A stretch of 64,000 nucleotides of DNA from Antarcticibacterium sp. 1MA-6-2 (GCF_021535135.1 NZ_CP091036.1:3100001-3164000); one strand, 5' to 3'; numbered from the stretch's first letter, positions 39,106-50,828 are shown. Notes: a model not told the origin generated them from the letters alone. Translations and numbers: made by a program.

Positions 39106-40821
39106 ATGATTATGAAAAAAATAAAATATTTTATAGCTCTTTCAACATTGTTTGTTGCTTTTAGTTGTGAAGACTATTTAGACACAGATAATATTTACGG
39201 AAAAAGTTTGGAGACTTTTTACAGTACTCCTACAGATATTAATGAAGCAATGGCTGGTGTTTACAATGCAATGTATACCACTAATGTTTACAGTAATGAA
39301 TCAGTTGCCGCCAATTTAATGTCCGATATGATGCTCGGTGGGGGTGGACCAGATGATGCGGGGGCAAAATGGGTAGATAATTTCCAGGATCCCGCAGAAG
39401 ATACATATCGTGATTTGTGGGTGCAATCATATAATGGTATAGCCAGGGCCAATGCTATTATTGAAAAGGCTGCAGATGCTGATTTTTCTTCTTTCTTTAG
39501 TAGTCCTGAAGAAGCACAACAATTTAAAGATCAGGCAATCGGGGAAGCACATTTTATGAGAGCTTTCTATTATTTTAGATTGGCTAAATTCTTTGGTGGT
39601 GTGCCTCTAATCGTTGCCATTAATGATCCTAAAGATGTTGCCAGAGCTACTTATTCTGAAACTTTTGCACAAATCGCTTCTGATTTGAAGTCCGCAATAG
39701 AAACAATGCCTGAGACTCCTTTTCCAAGTATTGCGACATCTCAAATTGGACATGCTAATAAATGGGTAGCTGAAGCCTATATGGGACGTGTATTTTTATT
39801 TTACACGGGATATATGACCAATATGAACAACACTCCAACCAGTGATTTACCTTTGGTTGATGGTGGGTCTTTAAGCAGTGCAGATGTGGCAGCTTATTTA
39901 GAGGATGTAATTAATAACAGTGGTCATGCTTTGGCTTCAGATTTTAGAAACCTTTGGCCATATTCATATGTTAATATAGCTGCAGGAGAAACAGTTTTAC
40001 CGTGGGCTGCAGAGGAAGGATTATCCTGGGTAGGCCAGGATGGGACTACGCCAACTTTTGGAACCGGAAACTTCGAAACCATGTTTGCTCAAAGATTTTC
40101 ATTTGGAGATTGGGGCTGGAATAATGGGAATATATATACCAACAGGTTATCTCTATTCTCGTCCATTCGCGGTCAATCTCTGGTTCCATTTGGAGAAGGT
40201 TGGGGTTGGATGACAGTAAATCCAAGATTATGGAGCAATTGGGACGATAGTGATCCAAGAAAAGCAGGTTCAATTCTTGAAGTAGGAAATCCAGCTCAGG
40301 GGACAGAAGGATGGGCTCCTCCTGGAAATCAGGATCATGGTACAGGACTTTATAATAAGAAATATACAGCTTTGCAGTTTCCCGATGAAACAGGTGCTGT
40401 AAAAGGTATGTTTGTGCAGTTATATGGCTGGGGTAACGCAGATATGCAATTAATGCACGCGCAGGATTTTATCTTTATGCGTTTCGCCGATGTGCTATTA
40501 ATGCATTCAGAAATAACAGGTACTGCAGAAGGAATGAATGCTGTGAGAGCAAGAGCAGGTTTGGATCCTGTGGGTTATTCACTGGAAGCTTTGAAAGAAG
40601 AGCGTTTACATGAATTTGCTTTTGAAGGTTTACGTTGGTTTGATTTGGTGCGTTGGGGAGATGTTGAAGCAGCATTTAATTATACACTTAATGTAAATAA
40701 CTCCGGGACTGCTGCTACTTATCAAGTAAACTACAGGCCAGAAACTAAAGGTTTGGTGCCAATACCGGAAACTGAGATGAGGTTATCTAATGGTATTTAT
40801 GAACAAAATCCAGGTTGGTAG
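39106..40821 (+). CDS. SusD/RagB family surface glycan-binding lipoprotein (first pair)
   Basis: The lid partner of the SusC barrel, about 571 residues, intact. The lipobox is VAFSCEDY. The TPR-like fold has SusD hallmarks: YNGIARANAIIEKA, AIGEAHFMRAFYYFRLAKFFGGVPL, EAYMGRVFLFYTGY, and a C-terminal FADVLLMHSEITG, LHEFAFEGLRWFDLVRWGD, LVPIPETEM with a final NPGW. It starts 11 bases after the SusC stop. I use the ATG at 39106; the one at 39112 is equally possible. Confidence 0.95.
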   Translation: MIMKKIKYFIALSTLFVAFSCEDYLDTDNIYGKSLETFYSTPTDINEAMAGVYNAMYTTNVYSNESVAANLMSDMMLGGGGPDDAGAKWVDNFQDPAEDTYRDLWVQSYNGIARANAIIEKAADADFSSFFSSPEEAQQFKDQAIGEAHFMRAFYYFRLAKFFGGVPLIVAINDPKDVARATYSETFAQIASDLKSAIETMPETPFPSIATSQIGHANKWVAEAYMGRVFLFYTGYMTNMNNTPTSDLPLVDGGSLSSADVAAYLEDVINNSGHALASDFRNLWPYSYVNIAAGETVLPWAAEEGLSWVGQDGTTPTFGTGNFETMFAQRFSFGDWGWNNGNIYTNRLSLFSSIRGQSLVPFGEGWGWMTVNPRLWSNWDDSDPRKAGSILEVGNPAQGTEGWAPPGNQDHGTGLYNKKYTALQFPDETGAVKGMFVQLYGWGNADMQLMHAQDFIFMRFADVLLMHSEITGTAEGMNAVRARAGLDPVGYSLEALKEERLHEFAFEGLRWFDLVRWGDVEAAFNYTLNVNNSGTAATYQVNYRPETKGLVPIPETEMRLSNGIYEQNPGW

Positions 40822-40851
40822 AATAAATTATAAATCTAAAAATTTACAGAA

Positions 40852-41680
40852 ATGAAAATTAATAAAATAGGGAGTGTGGTTATTGCTTCTTTTGTTCTGT
40901 TCTTATCAGCTTGCGAACCAGAGGTAGATGAACGATCTTTAGAAAACAATACCAATGTGGAAGGTGTAGATTTGGCAGCTAGCCAAAGTACAACAGGGGG
41001 TAATAAAATTACCCTGGAAATGACAACACCGGGTGTTACTGGTTATTGGGATTATAACCTTGGGAAAGCACTTACAAATAAAACCACCGTAATTTATCCT
41101 ATTCCGGGAACATCCAGTTTTACTTATGTTGGAACTTTAGGTGGTGAGTTTTTTACAAAAACGATTGAGGTGCAGGTTGATACTCTTGATCACCGATTGA
41201 ATCAGGATTGGTATGATCTTGTGAGTGAGGAGACAGCAGCTAAGTAAAACATGGGTTTTTGATGGAGGTCCCGCCCCTGATGGTGGTTTATGGTGGTTTA
41301 TGTCTCCTCCTGGTAGTAAGGACGGTGCCTGGACTGCCTGGTGGAATGCAGCCGGAGATTGTTGTCCTCCAGCTGATGCGGCAGGTAAAATGAAATTTGA
41401 TTTAGATGGTGCAGCTAATTTCACCTACTATGCTAATGAAACTGCTGAAGGACAGGTAGCTAGTTTTATACTTGACGTTCAAAACCAGAAATTAATAATT
41501 AATAACGGTAATATTTTAGGAGCTGAAGAGCCTAGAGGTAATCCCAATGGCGTTTATGATATAGTTTCTTTAACTGAAGACGAATTAGTCCTGTATGTTC
41601 CAAACAATGCGGGAGATACCGGATGGACCTGGGTATTTAAACCTGAGGGATCGGGTGATTCAGGGGAATCTGAGGATTAA
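40852..41680 (+). CDS. SusE/SusF-position surface lipoprotein
   Basis: A lipoprotein of about 276 residues in the third position of the SusCD operon, 30 bases after susD. The signal ends LFLSACEPE. The N-terminal half looks like an immunoglobulin-type domain (ITLEMTTPGVTGYWDYNLG), and the C-terminal half is aromatic-rich (TWVFDGGPAPDGGLWWFMSP, GAWTAWWNAAGDCCPP), as in glycan-binding surface proteins. The frame breaks at 41239-41245, where GCTAAGT is read for GCCGGT (EETAAGKTWVFDGG). Binding of the locus glycan is inferred from position and aromatic content. A strong terminator follows. Confidence 0.75.
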
Positions 41681-42061
41681 ACGGCCACAGTCTAAGTAAA
41701 AATTTTATTATAGAAGACTGCTGCCTTCTACTCCAAATTGATACAAAAACATTCTTATTTTTCAGGAAGAAGCTCTAATTAGGAGCTTCTTCCTTTTAAT
41801 CAGTTCTTTATCTTTATTCTTTTGATCCTAAAATATTAGTAGGATGAATTTTTAGTGGCTATTCTGCTAATTTTTCAGAAATACATTTCATAAAAAATGG
41901 CATTAACGATGATGGCTCTTTTTTGTTTGTGCAGTCTGTCTTAACAGAAAAATTTTCGGTTTAACTGGTGTTAATAAAGTGATTTACAATAAAATTGTCT
42001 TAGGGAAGTAAACATCAGCAAATCTGCAATAGAGAAATAAGTTTTTAAATAAATTAAAATA
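41681..42061. other. 381-base intergenic region between the SusCD operon and GH31
   Basis: It contains the strong terminator at 41765-41797. The rest is AT-rich. I see no gene and no clear promoter pair, so GH31 may start from a promoter I cannot place. Confidence 0.5.
41765..41797 (+). terminator. Terminator of the first SusCD operon
   Basis: An 11-bp perfect stem GGAAGAAGCTC / GAGCTTCTTCC with a TAATTAG loop and a T tail. Confidence 0.92.
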
Positions 42062-44462
42062 ATGAAGAACGGCAGCTTAAAAAAGTTGGGGCTTACTATA
42101 TTTTTGGCGGGCTTCTTAAGTATAAGTGCAGAGGCACAGCTACAGGAAATCGATATTCTCAATACTCCGGTGGACATAAGTAAAGATTTCGCCGATTATA
42201 ATAACACTTTTTACTTTGCTGATGAACTGGTAGATTTTGATCCAAAATCGGGAAGAGGTACAATAAAGTATTTACGGCATGAGTATCAATCCCGACAGGC
42301 TTTCAAAAACATGCTTATGCGACTGAGTTCCGGTGGAGGCCAATGAATTTCCTACAACAGAGTATGCAGTTTCACCTCAATTGCCTTTTGAAATACAATT
42401 TATTTCGGCTCGTACACTAAGACTTAAAATGGCTTCGGGACCACAGTTCCACAAGCAGGAAGAATCGTTGATGCTTATCAATGGTATTGCACCAAACCAT
42501 CCGGAACTTTGGACCTATTCAAAAATAGAGGGGGTCATGGTTATTCTAATGAACATGGAAGGGTAGAGATCCTATCCAAGCCCTGGCGTGTAAAATTATA
42601 CGATAATAAGGGAAAAATGCTAACCAGCACCCTGCATAGTTCAGATGTTACTAATACATATACCCCGGTTTTACCTTTCTCTTACGTTCGAAGGAACAGC
42701 GATTACTCTCGCAGTATGGCGGCTGTTTTAAGCCTTGAACCAGGTGAAAAAATATTTGGCCTTGGAGAATCTTTTACTCAATTCAATAAACGGGGGCAAA
42801 AAGTAATATTATGGGTAGATGATGCAAACGGGGTACAAAATGAGACAATGTACAAACCTGTTCCTTTTTATATGAGCAGCCGTGGGTACGGAATTTTTAT
42901 GCATACTTCCTCCCCCATTACAGTCGACTTTGGGAAATATTTTAATGCAGCTAATAATATGATGATAGGTGACGATGTGGCCGATCTTTTCTTCTTTCTT
43001 GGGGAACCAAAAGATGTACTTGATGAATATACAAACCTCATAAGTAAAGCAGAAATGCCACCTTTGTGGTCTTTCGGATTTTGGATGAGCCGAATTACCT
43101 ATTTTTCTGAAAAAGAAGGACGTGAGATTGCTTCCAATCTTCGGAAATATAAGATCCCCAGTGATGTGATCCACTTTGATCTACAGCTGGTTTGACGTAG
43201 ATTGGAGAAATAACTATGAGTTTGCCGCAGATCGTTTTGAGGATCCGGTTGATATGATGAAAGACATGAAAAAGGATGGATTTCATGTATCGCTTTGGCA
43301 ATTGCCATATTTTACTCCCCAAAACACCTTATTTAAGGAAATAATTGAGCAAGGGCTTGCCGTGAAAGATAGGAAAGGAAATATTCCATTTGAAGATGCA
43401 GTATTAGATTTTTCAAATCCAGAAGCCGTTAACTGGTACCAGGATAAACTAAAACATTTATTTGATCAGGGAGTGGGAGTCTTTAAAGTTGATTTTGGAG
43501 AAGCTGCCCCGGCAACTGGTATATATCATTCTGGTCGTACGGGATTCTACGAGCATAATTTATATCCATTACGCTACAATAAAGCCGTGGCGGAATTAAC
43601 TAAAAAAGAAAAGGGTTACTCCCTCATTTGGGCCCGTAGTACCTGGTGCTTAGGCCAACGTTATCCCCTGCACTGGGGAGGAGATGCGGCAACTACAAAT
43701 ACAGCAATGTCCGCTACCCTTCGCGGCGGACTTTCCCTTGGTTTAAGTGGTTTTAGCTTTTGGAGCCATGACGTGGGTGGTTTCGTAACTGCCGCCCCGG
43801 AAGGTCTCTATAGAAGATGGACTCCATTTGGTATGCTCTCTTCCCATGTGAGGAGTCACGGAGAACCACCTACTGAGCCATGGCTTTACAACGAGAGCTT
43901 CCTTGAAGCTTTTAGAGAAGCAGATAATATGAGATATGAATTAATGCCTTATATCTACGCTCAGGCTAAAGCGAGTGCAGAGCAGGGATTACCAATGATG
44001 CGTGCCTTATTTATTGAATTTCCCAATGATCCAGGGTCCTGGTTAATTGATGATCAATACCTCTTTGGCTCCAGTATGCTGGTTGCCCCGCTTTTTGAAG
44101 AAATAACAGAGCGGGAAGTATATCTTCCACCAGGAAGATGGATAGATTACCAAACCTGCGAAATTTACGACAGCGGCTGGCATACCATAAAGGCGGGTGA
44201 GATACCTATAATTGCTTTAATAAAAGATGGAACAGTAATCCCGCACATCGGGCTGGCCCAATCCACGCAGGCAATGGATTGGAAAAATCTTCATCTCAAG
44301 GTTTATGCAAATGATAGTACCAATTCTGCAACTGGAAAAGTGTTCTTACCAGGAGGAGAAAAGGTTGAGACCATAACCGTCTCAAAAAAAGGAAATTCCT
44401 TTGAAGTTTTAGAAAACCCACTTTCTGGAAAAACCTCATTTAAAACGGAGTGGAAGAAATAA
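42062..44462 (+). CDS. GH31 family alpha-glycosidase, alpha-xylosidase-like (YicI type)
   Basis: An exported glycoside hydrolase of about 800 residues with a signal peptide ending SAEAQ. N-terminal galactose-mutarotase-like domain, then the (beta/alpha)8 barrel. The nucleophile is in FKVDFGEAAP (the YicI subgroup has KTDFGE). The acid/base region is HWGGDAAT, and HFDTGWFDVDWRN forms part of the -1 site. The KxDFGE form favours alpha-xylosidase over alpha-glucosidase. Three breaks: AGGCC at 42337-42341 for ACCGGCC (GGPANEFPTTEY), a G run at 42530-42534 short by one, and CTACAGC at 43181-43187 for ACCGGC (HFDTGWFD). GH97 follows 55 bases later, likely in the same operon. Confidence 0.92.
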
Positions 44463-44517
44463 ATTAAAGTTCCCTATCTGTACAAATGAAATGGGTAGCA
44501 ATAATAATAGTATTAAA

Positions 44518-46519
44518 ATGATTAGAAAATTAAACATAATTCCCGCGCTTTTGTTCTCCCTTATAGTTGTTGGTCAACAGGAAAAAAGTTACAGGATCAA
44601 TTCACCCGGAGGATTAAACGAAATATCTTTTAATCTGGAAAATGAGAAGCCCAGGTATTCAGTTTCACATGGGAATATTGAAGTCATAATGCCTTCACAA
44701 TTAGGATTTGTGTTTAGAAATAATGACTCCTTAAGTAAAAATTTCAAAGTCACAGGTGTGGAAAAAGCCACCTATGACAATACATGGAAACAGGGGTGGG
44801 GAGAGAAACAAAACATAAGGAACCATTATAATGAAATGCTTGTAAACCTTCAGGAGAAGGGCGGAAAGCAGAGAAAGCTACAGGTGCAGTTTCGTGCATT
44901 TGATGATGGAATAGCATTTAGGTATATTTTTCCGGAGCAGGGAATTGTAGATAGTATATTTATTATGGATGAACTCACCACCTTCAACCTTAAAGATGAT
45001 GGCAAAGCCTGGTGGATCCCCGCTTACCACGAGCAACGATACGAAAATCTTTATAAAGCTTCTCAAATAAGTGATCTGGATACTGTTCACACTCCTCTCA
45101 CTATAGAAAGTAAAAGCGGGCTTGCTTTAAGTTTTCATGAAGCTAACCTCACCGATTTTGCAAGTTATACGCTCTATGCGGAAGGTGGATCGAAATTGAA
45201 AATTGATCTTGTACCCTGGGCAGACGGAATTAAAGTACGTACAGTGAAATCTTTTACGACGCCCTGGAGAACCTTGCAAATAGGTGAGCAGCCAAAAGAT
45301 CTTATTACATCCTACCTTATTCTCAACTTAAATGAACCCAGTAAAATTGAAGATACAAGCTGGATCGAACCCTTTAAATATATTGGCATCTGGTGGGGAA
45401 TGCATATTGGAAAATACACTTTTTGGGAAGGAGAAAATCAGGGTGCCACTACGAGCAATGCAAAGGAACATATAGATTATGCAAAACAGCTAGGTATAGA
45501 CCATCTACTAATAGAAGGATGGAACAAGGGCTGGACTCCCTCGTGGTATCAAAATGCTATGCACACTTTTAACTTCACAGAGGAAGCAGATAATTTCAGT
45601 CTTAAACAAGTAACAGATTATGCCGCAGAAAACGGAGTGCGAATTATTGGTTATCATGAAACAGGATCTAATATAAATAATTATCTAAAGCAGGTTGATA
45701 GTGCCTTTGCCCTTTACAACAGGATGGGTATTCACGATGTAAAGATTGGCCATGTGGGTTCAAAACTTAATATGAAGGAATGGCATCATGGACAGTATGG
45801 AGTGCGATATTTCAGGTACATACTGGAAAAGGCTGCTGAGCATAAATTAACTGTGTTCTTCCATGAACCCATAAAGGATACAGGGGAGCGCAGAACCTAT
45901 CCTAATATGATGGCACGAGAGGGGGCCCGTGGTATTGAGTATAATGCCTGGAGTGAAGGAAACCCACCAGATCACGTCACTATTCTTCCTTTCACCCGGT
46001 TCCTTGCTAAGCCCAATGGATTTTACTGCAGGAATATTTGATGTGGAAATAAGCCAGGGTTATCCCGGTAGAAATGTACATTCCACCACTGCTAAACAGC
46101 TTGCCTTGCTGGTAACTGTTTTTTCTCCCATACAAATGCTGGCCGACCTGCCCGAAAATTATGTAGATAAACCTGCTTTTCAGTTCCTTCTCGATGTACT
46201 TGTAAATTGGGAGGACACACAAATATTGAATGGCGAAATTGGGAAATACATTACCACAGTGAGAAAAGATCTTAATAGTGACGATTGGTACCTGGGAAGT
46301 ATTACTAATGAGGAGAGTCGCGCACTTGCTATTTCTTTGTCCTTTCTGGATGAAGGAGCAACTTACGAAGCGCAGGTTTATGCCGATGCCGAAGGAACAG
46401 GTTATCGCAATAATCCTATGGAGGTTGTTATAACTAAAAAGAATGTAACTGCAGCCGATAAACTCATTCTAAACCTGGGTGAAAGCGGAGGTACAGCGAT
46501 AAGATTTAAGAAGTTGTAA
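44518..46519 (+). CDS. GH97 family alpha-glycosidase (SusB-like)
   Basis: A calcium-dependent exo-alpha-glycosidase of the periplasm, about 666 residues. The start at 44518 gives a signal peptide (LNIIPALLFSLIVVGQ). Family segments include YRINSPGGLNEISFNLEN, QVQFRAFDDGIAFRYIFP, the barrel segments HLLIEGWNKGWTPSWYQNA and VKIGHVGSKLNMKEWHHGQ, and VFFHEPIKDTGERRTYPNMM with AREGARGIEYNAW. The frame breaks at 46006-46012: GCTAAGC for GCCGGC gives LPFTRFLAGPMDFTAGIFD, the GH97 consensus. Family members release glucose or galactose. Whether this one is inverting or retaining is not decided here. Confidence 0.93.
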
Positions 46520-46867
46520 GTACAGTTTTTAAAAAATGCAGGTTGTGAAAAAGCAGGTAGCACCAGCTGGAAATCCTCTCCCATGTTGAGGTGAAAACCT
46601 CTTCAGTTTATCAACATAAATTAGAATTTATTATATTCTGAAAATTATAAATACGTCATTTCTGCAGAAGATGCTTATCTGGAGAGGGAGTTTAGGAGAA
46701 AACCCTATGCGGTTGAAATAGCCGCCAATTCCGAATAAATATCACCTATTGATTAGAGATCTGCTAAGGATAATACAAAGACCTTAGAAATCAGGTACAA
46801 GTTAAGGTGCAATATTGTGACTTTTTTATAACTTACACTCTACATCATATTTTCAACTTTATTTTTT
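46520..46867. other. 348-base intergenic region
   Basis: It contains a GAGGT-GAAA-ACCTC tetraloop hairpin at 46588-46601 without a long T run, possibly a weak end of the GH31-GH97 transcript. Otherwise I see nothing. Confidence 0.45.
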
Positions 46868-48238
46868 ATGAAAAAACTTAAATTTTTTGTGTTACTCATC
46901 TTTGTTGGAGCAATGTGCTTTGTAAGCTGCTCAGATTCCAAAAAAGAAACAAATAAAGGAATAGCTCTTTTTAATGGAGAAGATTTGCAAGGCTGGACCC
47001 AGAAAGGGGGAGAGGCCGTTTATAAAATAGAAGATGACGTCATTATTGGGGAAACTGTTAGCAATACTCCCAATTCCTTTTTAACCACAGATAAAATGTA
47101 TGATGACTTTATTCTGGAATTAGAATATAAGGTTGATCCCAGCATGAATTCGGGAATTCAGATAAGAAGTAACAGTTTACCGGGGTATCAGGATGGAAGA
47201 GTTCACGGTTATCAGGTAGAAATAGATCCTTCAGAAAGGGCTTACAGTGGAGGGATTTATGACGAGGCTAGAAGAGGCTGGCTGGTTAATCTGGATAACA
47301 ATCAAAAGGCACAACAGGCTTTCAAACAGAATGAATGGAACAAGGTACGTGTGGAAGCTATTGGAGACACTATAAAAACCTGGCTCAATGATGTTCCCGC
47401 AGCATATTTAATTGACGATATGACTCCGGAAGGATTTATTGCTTTACAGGTACATAGTATAGGTAATGAAGAGGAGCCGGGGAAACATATTATGTGGAAA
47501 AATATTAGGATTATAACCGATAGTTTGAGCTATTATTCACAACCTATGGACATAGAACCTACTAATACAAAAAACAGCCTGACATTGGATGAGAAAAAGA
47601 ACGGATGGAAACTTTTGTGGGATGGAAAGACAACCGAAGGATGGAAAGGAGCGAGATTGGATAGTTTCCCGCAGCAGGGATGGGAAGTCAATGACGGTAT
47701 TCTAACAGTTCTCGCAAGCGGTGGTGAGGAATCTGCAGCAGGAGGCGATATAGTTACAGAAAATTTATATGGTGATTTTGAACTGAAGGTTGATTTTAAA
47801 ATAACCAGCGGTGCAAATAGCGGAATTAAATATTATGTAGATACCGATATTAATAAAGGACCGGGATCTTCTATAGGGCTGGAATATCAAATCTTAGATG
47901 ATGAGAATCACCCCGATGCAAAGTTAGGAAACCACGAAGGGAGCAGAACAGTTGCGTCACTCTATGATTTAATTCAGGCAGATGTTGATAAACCTATAAA
48001 GCCCGTAGGGGAGTGGAATACTGCTTATATAGTATCAAAGGACAAACATGTTGAACACTGGTTAAACGGGGTAAAAGTGCTGGAATATGAAAGAGGAAGC
48101 GAAGACTTTAAAAAACTTGTTTCGGAAAGTAAGTATGACCAGTGGCCTAATTTTGGGGAATTAGAAGAAGGGCGAATTTTACTTCAGGATCACGGGGACA
48201 GGGTCTCATTCAAAAACATTAAAATAAAGGAATTATAA
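46868..48238 (+). CDS. Lipoprotein with two tandem DUF1080 (3-keto-disaccharide hydrolase-like) domains
   Basis: A 456-residue lipoprotein (signal [11 protein letters not shown]). Residues about 30-220 and 245-456 are two DUF1080 units. Each begins with the family pattern ([17 protein letters not shown] and [19 protein letters not shown]) and holds [18 protein letters not shown] or [23 protein letters not shown] or [12 protein letters not shown], and [11 protein letters not shown] or [16 protein letters not shown]1080 folds like LamG, and members have been shown to cleave 3-keto-glycosides. The stop is directly followed by the Gfo/Idh/MocA gene (start at 48239). That gene could make the 3-keto substrate, so the two are probably one functional unit. 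Confidence 0.9.
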   Translation: MKKLKFFVLLIFVGAMCFVSCSDSKKETNKGIALFNGEDLQGWTQKGGEAVYKIEDDVIIGETVSNTPNSFLTTDKMYDDFILELEYKVDPSMNSGIQIRSNSLPGYQDGRVHGYQVEIDPSERAYSGGIYDEARRGWLVNLDNNQKAQQAFKQNEWNKVRVEAIGDTIKTWLNDVPAAYLIDDMTPEGFIALQVHSIGNEEEPGKHIMWKNIRIITDSLSYYSQPMDIEPTNTKNSLTLDEKKNGWKLLWDGKTTEGWKGARLDSFPQQGWEVNDGILTVLASGGEESAAGGDIVTENLYGDFELKVDFKITSGANSGIKYYVDTDINKGPGSSIGLEYQILDDENHPDAKLGNHEGSRTVASLYDLIQADVDKPIKPVGEWNTAYIVSKDKHVEHWLNGVKVLEYERGSEDFKKLVSESKYDQWPNFGELEEGRILLQDHGDRVSFKNIKIKEL

Positions 48239-49580
48239 ATGACAACAAGAAGAAAATTTATTTCCGACACAATTTTAGGAGGAGCAGCTGTGGCAATTTC
48301 GGGTTCGGCAATGGCAATGCCAGCTAAAAGTTACAGAAGGATTATTGGTTCCAATGAGAGGATTCATGTTGCGATCGCAGGATTGGGAAGGAGAGTAGGA
48401 GCCTATTATGAGCCTATAGCTTTAAAGGAAGCCAATGTGGAACTGGTTTACTTATGTGACGTAATGAGGAGCCAGAGAGAAAATGCTCTGAAAAATGTTT
48501 CTCAGTTTATCAACTATACCCCAAAAGCTGAGAATGATATTCGAAAAGTCATTGATGATAAAAACGTGGATGCATTAATAAATGCAACTCCTGATCATTG
48601 GCACACACCCGGTTCTATAATGGCCATGAAAGGAGGGAAGCACGTGTATGTAGAAAAACCTTCCAGTCATAATATGGAAGAAAATGAATTGATTGTTGCT
48701 GCTGCCAAAAAATACGATAAAGTGGTACAAATGGGTAATCAACAGCGGTCTTCAAACCATACTATTGAAGTAATGAAAGATATCCATAGCGGTGCAATTG
48801 GAAAACCTTATAAGGCGGTCGCATTTTATGTCAATTCCAGAGGTCCCGTTCCTGTACAAAAAAAGGCACCTAGTTCCTGAAGGTCTGGATTGGGAATTAT
48901 GGCAGGGTCCGGCTATTCATAGAGATTATACTGCTGAAACTTGGGATTATAACTGGCACTGGTATGGGTGGAATTACGGCACGGCTGAAGCCGGAAATAA
49001 CGGCACTCATGAATTGGATATAGCGCGTTGGGCCCTGCAGGTTGATTATCCTCAACACGCGAGAGTAGTAGCAGGAAAACGACAATTTAAAGATGACGGG
49101 TGGGAAATGTATGATAGTATGGAAGCTACCTTTGATTTTCCTGATGAAAAAGTTATACAATGGGATGGTAAAAGTCGCAATGGTTATAACACCTATGGAG
49201 CAGGTCGCGGCACTTTTATTTACGGTAGTGAAGGAGCCGCCTTTGTCGACAGGGAGAGGTATGAGGTTACTGACCTTAGCGGCAAGATAATCAAGGAAAA
49301 AAGATCAGGTTCCAATGAGGCGGGGACGGCTTTAGGTGGCGGTGGAGACTCCTCTACTGCACACGTAATTAATTTTTTCAATACAATTCGTGGTAAAGAC
49401 AAACTTCTGGCTCCTATTGAAGATGCCTCAGTAAGTATGGCTATGGTGCATTATGCAAATATGGCTTATCGCACCGGGAAGGGTTTTGACATTGATGATA
49501 AAACCGGGCGCGTCTTTGATCGTGATGCAATGTCACTATGGAGTCGTAAATACGAAGAAGGCTGGCGGCCAACTGTATGA
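48239..49580 (+). CDS. Gfo/Idh/MocA family oxidoreductase with Tat signal
   Basis: An exported NAD(P)-dependent sugar oxidoreductase of about 447 residues. It has a twin-arginine signal (TTRRKFISDTILGGAAVAISG), a Rossmann domain (IHVAIAGLGRRVGAYYEPIAL, LVYLCDVMRS) and the conserved EKP in KHVYVEKPSSHN near residue 140. The C-terminal catalytic domain includes NYGTAEAGNNGTHELDIARWAL, with a His/Asp pair. The frame breaks at 48868-48874: ACCTAGT for ACCGGT gives QKKAPVPEGLDWELWQGP. Family members of this type oxidise glycosides at C3 in the periplasm. It abuts the DUF1080 gene with no gap. Confidence 0.92.
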
Positions 49581-49833
49581 GAAAGTGTGGTTTATAAAAA
49601 AATTTTCAACATAGGAATTTTAATATAAAAGAAAATTAGATCTCCATTTTTAAAAATCACACACTTATTTCTTACAACTAAATTATGCGAAAGAACCCCG
49701 TAAAAAATTAAGTGAGCGGGTGTTAATAAATATTTTACCAAAGATTTCTATTCTCTAATCTTTATTAATTAAAAGTTCATTGGATAATTTTTTAAACTGG
49801 GGATGCTGTGGATTAAAAATCTATGAAAAGACT

Positions 49834-50704
49834 TTAAAATTTGCCTTTTAAGTAAGAATAACTTTGGGAGAGACTTTGGTAGGGATCTATTTCAAAATTT
49901 TCCTGCTCTACAATAAAGTGCTCACCCCCTGCGGTTTTTGCTCTTTGAAAAATCTTTTCGTAATTAATTGTTCCACTACCAATTTCTGTATTGAGCTCAT
50001 TATTGGTCTTGCTCATATCTTTTATATGCCAAAGAGGAAACCTTCCGGGATACTTATCAAAAAGTGCAATGGGATCTTTTCCAGCTCTAACAACCCAATA
50101 TATGTCTAATTCAAAATCCACTAAATCTTTATCTGTGTTTTCTAAAAAGATTTGGAGTCCATTTTGCCCATTAAAGTCCTCAAATTCAAAGGCATGGTTG
50201 TGGTAAGCTAATTTAAGACCTGCCTGCCTGCACATTTCCCCTGCCTGATTCAATTTTTCAGCTATTCTTTTAAAGTCCTCAATAGAAGTCCGTAAATCTG
50301 CAGAAATTGAAGGAATGATTACATATTTTTGATCCAGGCCCTGTGCTACTTCCAAAACATGTGTTAAGTCACTTTTGTTTCCTTCTTTTCTTAAAAAAGA
50401 ATCAAGACCATAGTGCCCACTTGGTGTTGTCATTCCGTTTGAATGAATAGTGTCTCTAAATTCCTGCACACTTAAACCCCAAAATTGATTGGTTAAGTGA
50501 ATATCCATAGGTCTCAACCTCACTAAAACCTATATCGGCTACTCTTTTAATTGTTCCTTTTACGTCCTCACCAATAGTATTTCTTAAAGAATAAAGTTGA
50601 AGCCCTAATGGATAATTTTTTCTACATCCCATGAGGAATCCGGGTAAAAGAGTAGTGGCTGTGACAGCTAAACCTGAAGATTTAATGAATTTCCTTCTTT
50701 GCAT
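49834..50704 (-). CDS. Sugar phosphate isomerase/epimerase family (TIM barrel) with Tat-like signal
   Basis: An exported xylose-isomerase-like TIM barrel of about 290 residues. The N-terminus (MQRRKFIKSSGLAVTATTLLPGFLMGC) is a twin-arginine/lipoprotein-type signal. Barrel segments include YPLGLQLYSLRNTIGEDVKGT, KLAYHNHAFEFEDFNGQNG (metal ligands), DFELDIYWVVRAGKDP and PLWHIKDMS. The frame breaks near 50492-50498 (GTTAAGT on the plus strand), tentatively a miscalled ACCGGC within the YSxxNQFWGLS region. It is convergent with the Gfo/Idh/MocA gene. It may act on keto-sugars released by the DUF1080/oxidoreductase unit. Confidence 0.85.
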
Positions 50705-50828
50705 AACAATAGAATTAGATTTAAAAGTTAAAGTAATAATCCAATTTTGGAGCCTTAGTAATTAAATAATTTAATCTTGGCCTGGACGGCGCAAGCTTTT
50801 CTATAATTTAGAAAGGGCTTATGACCGC

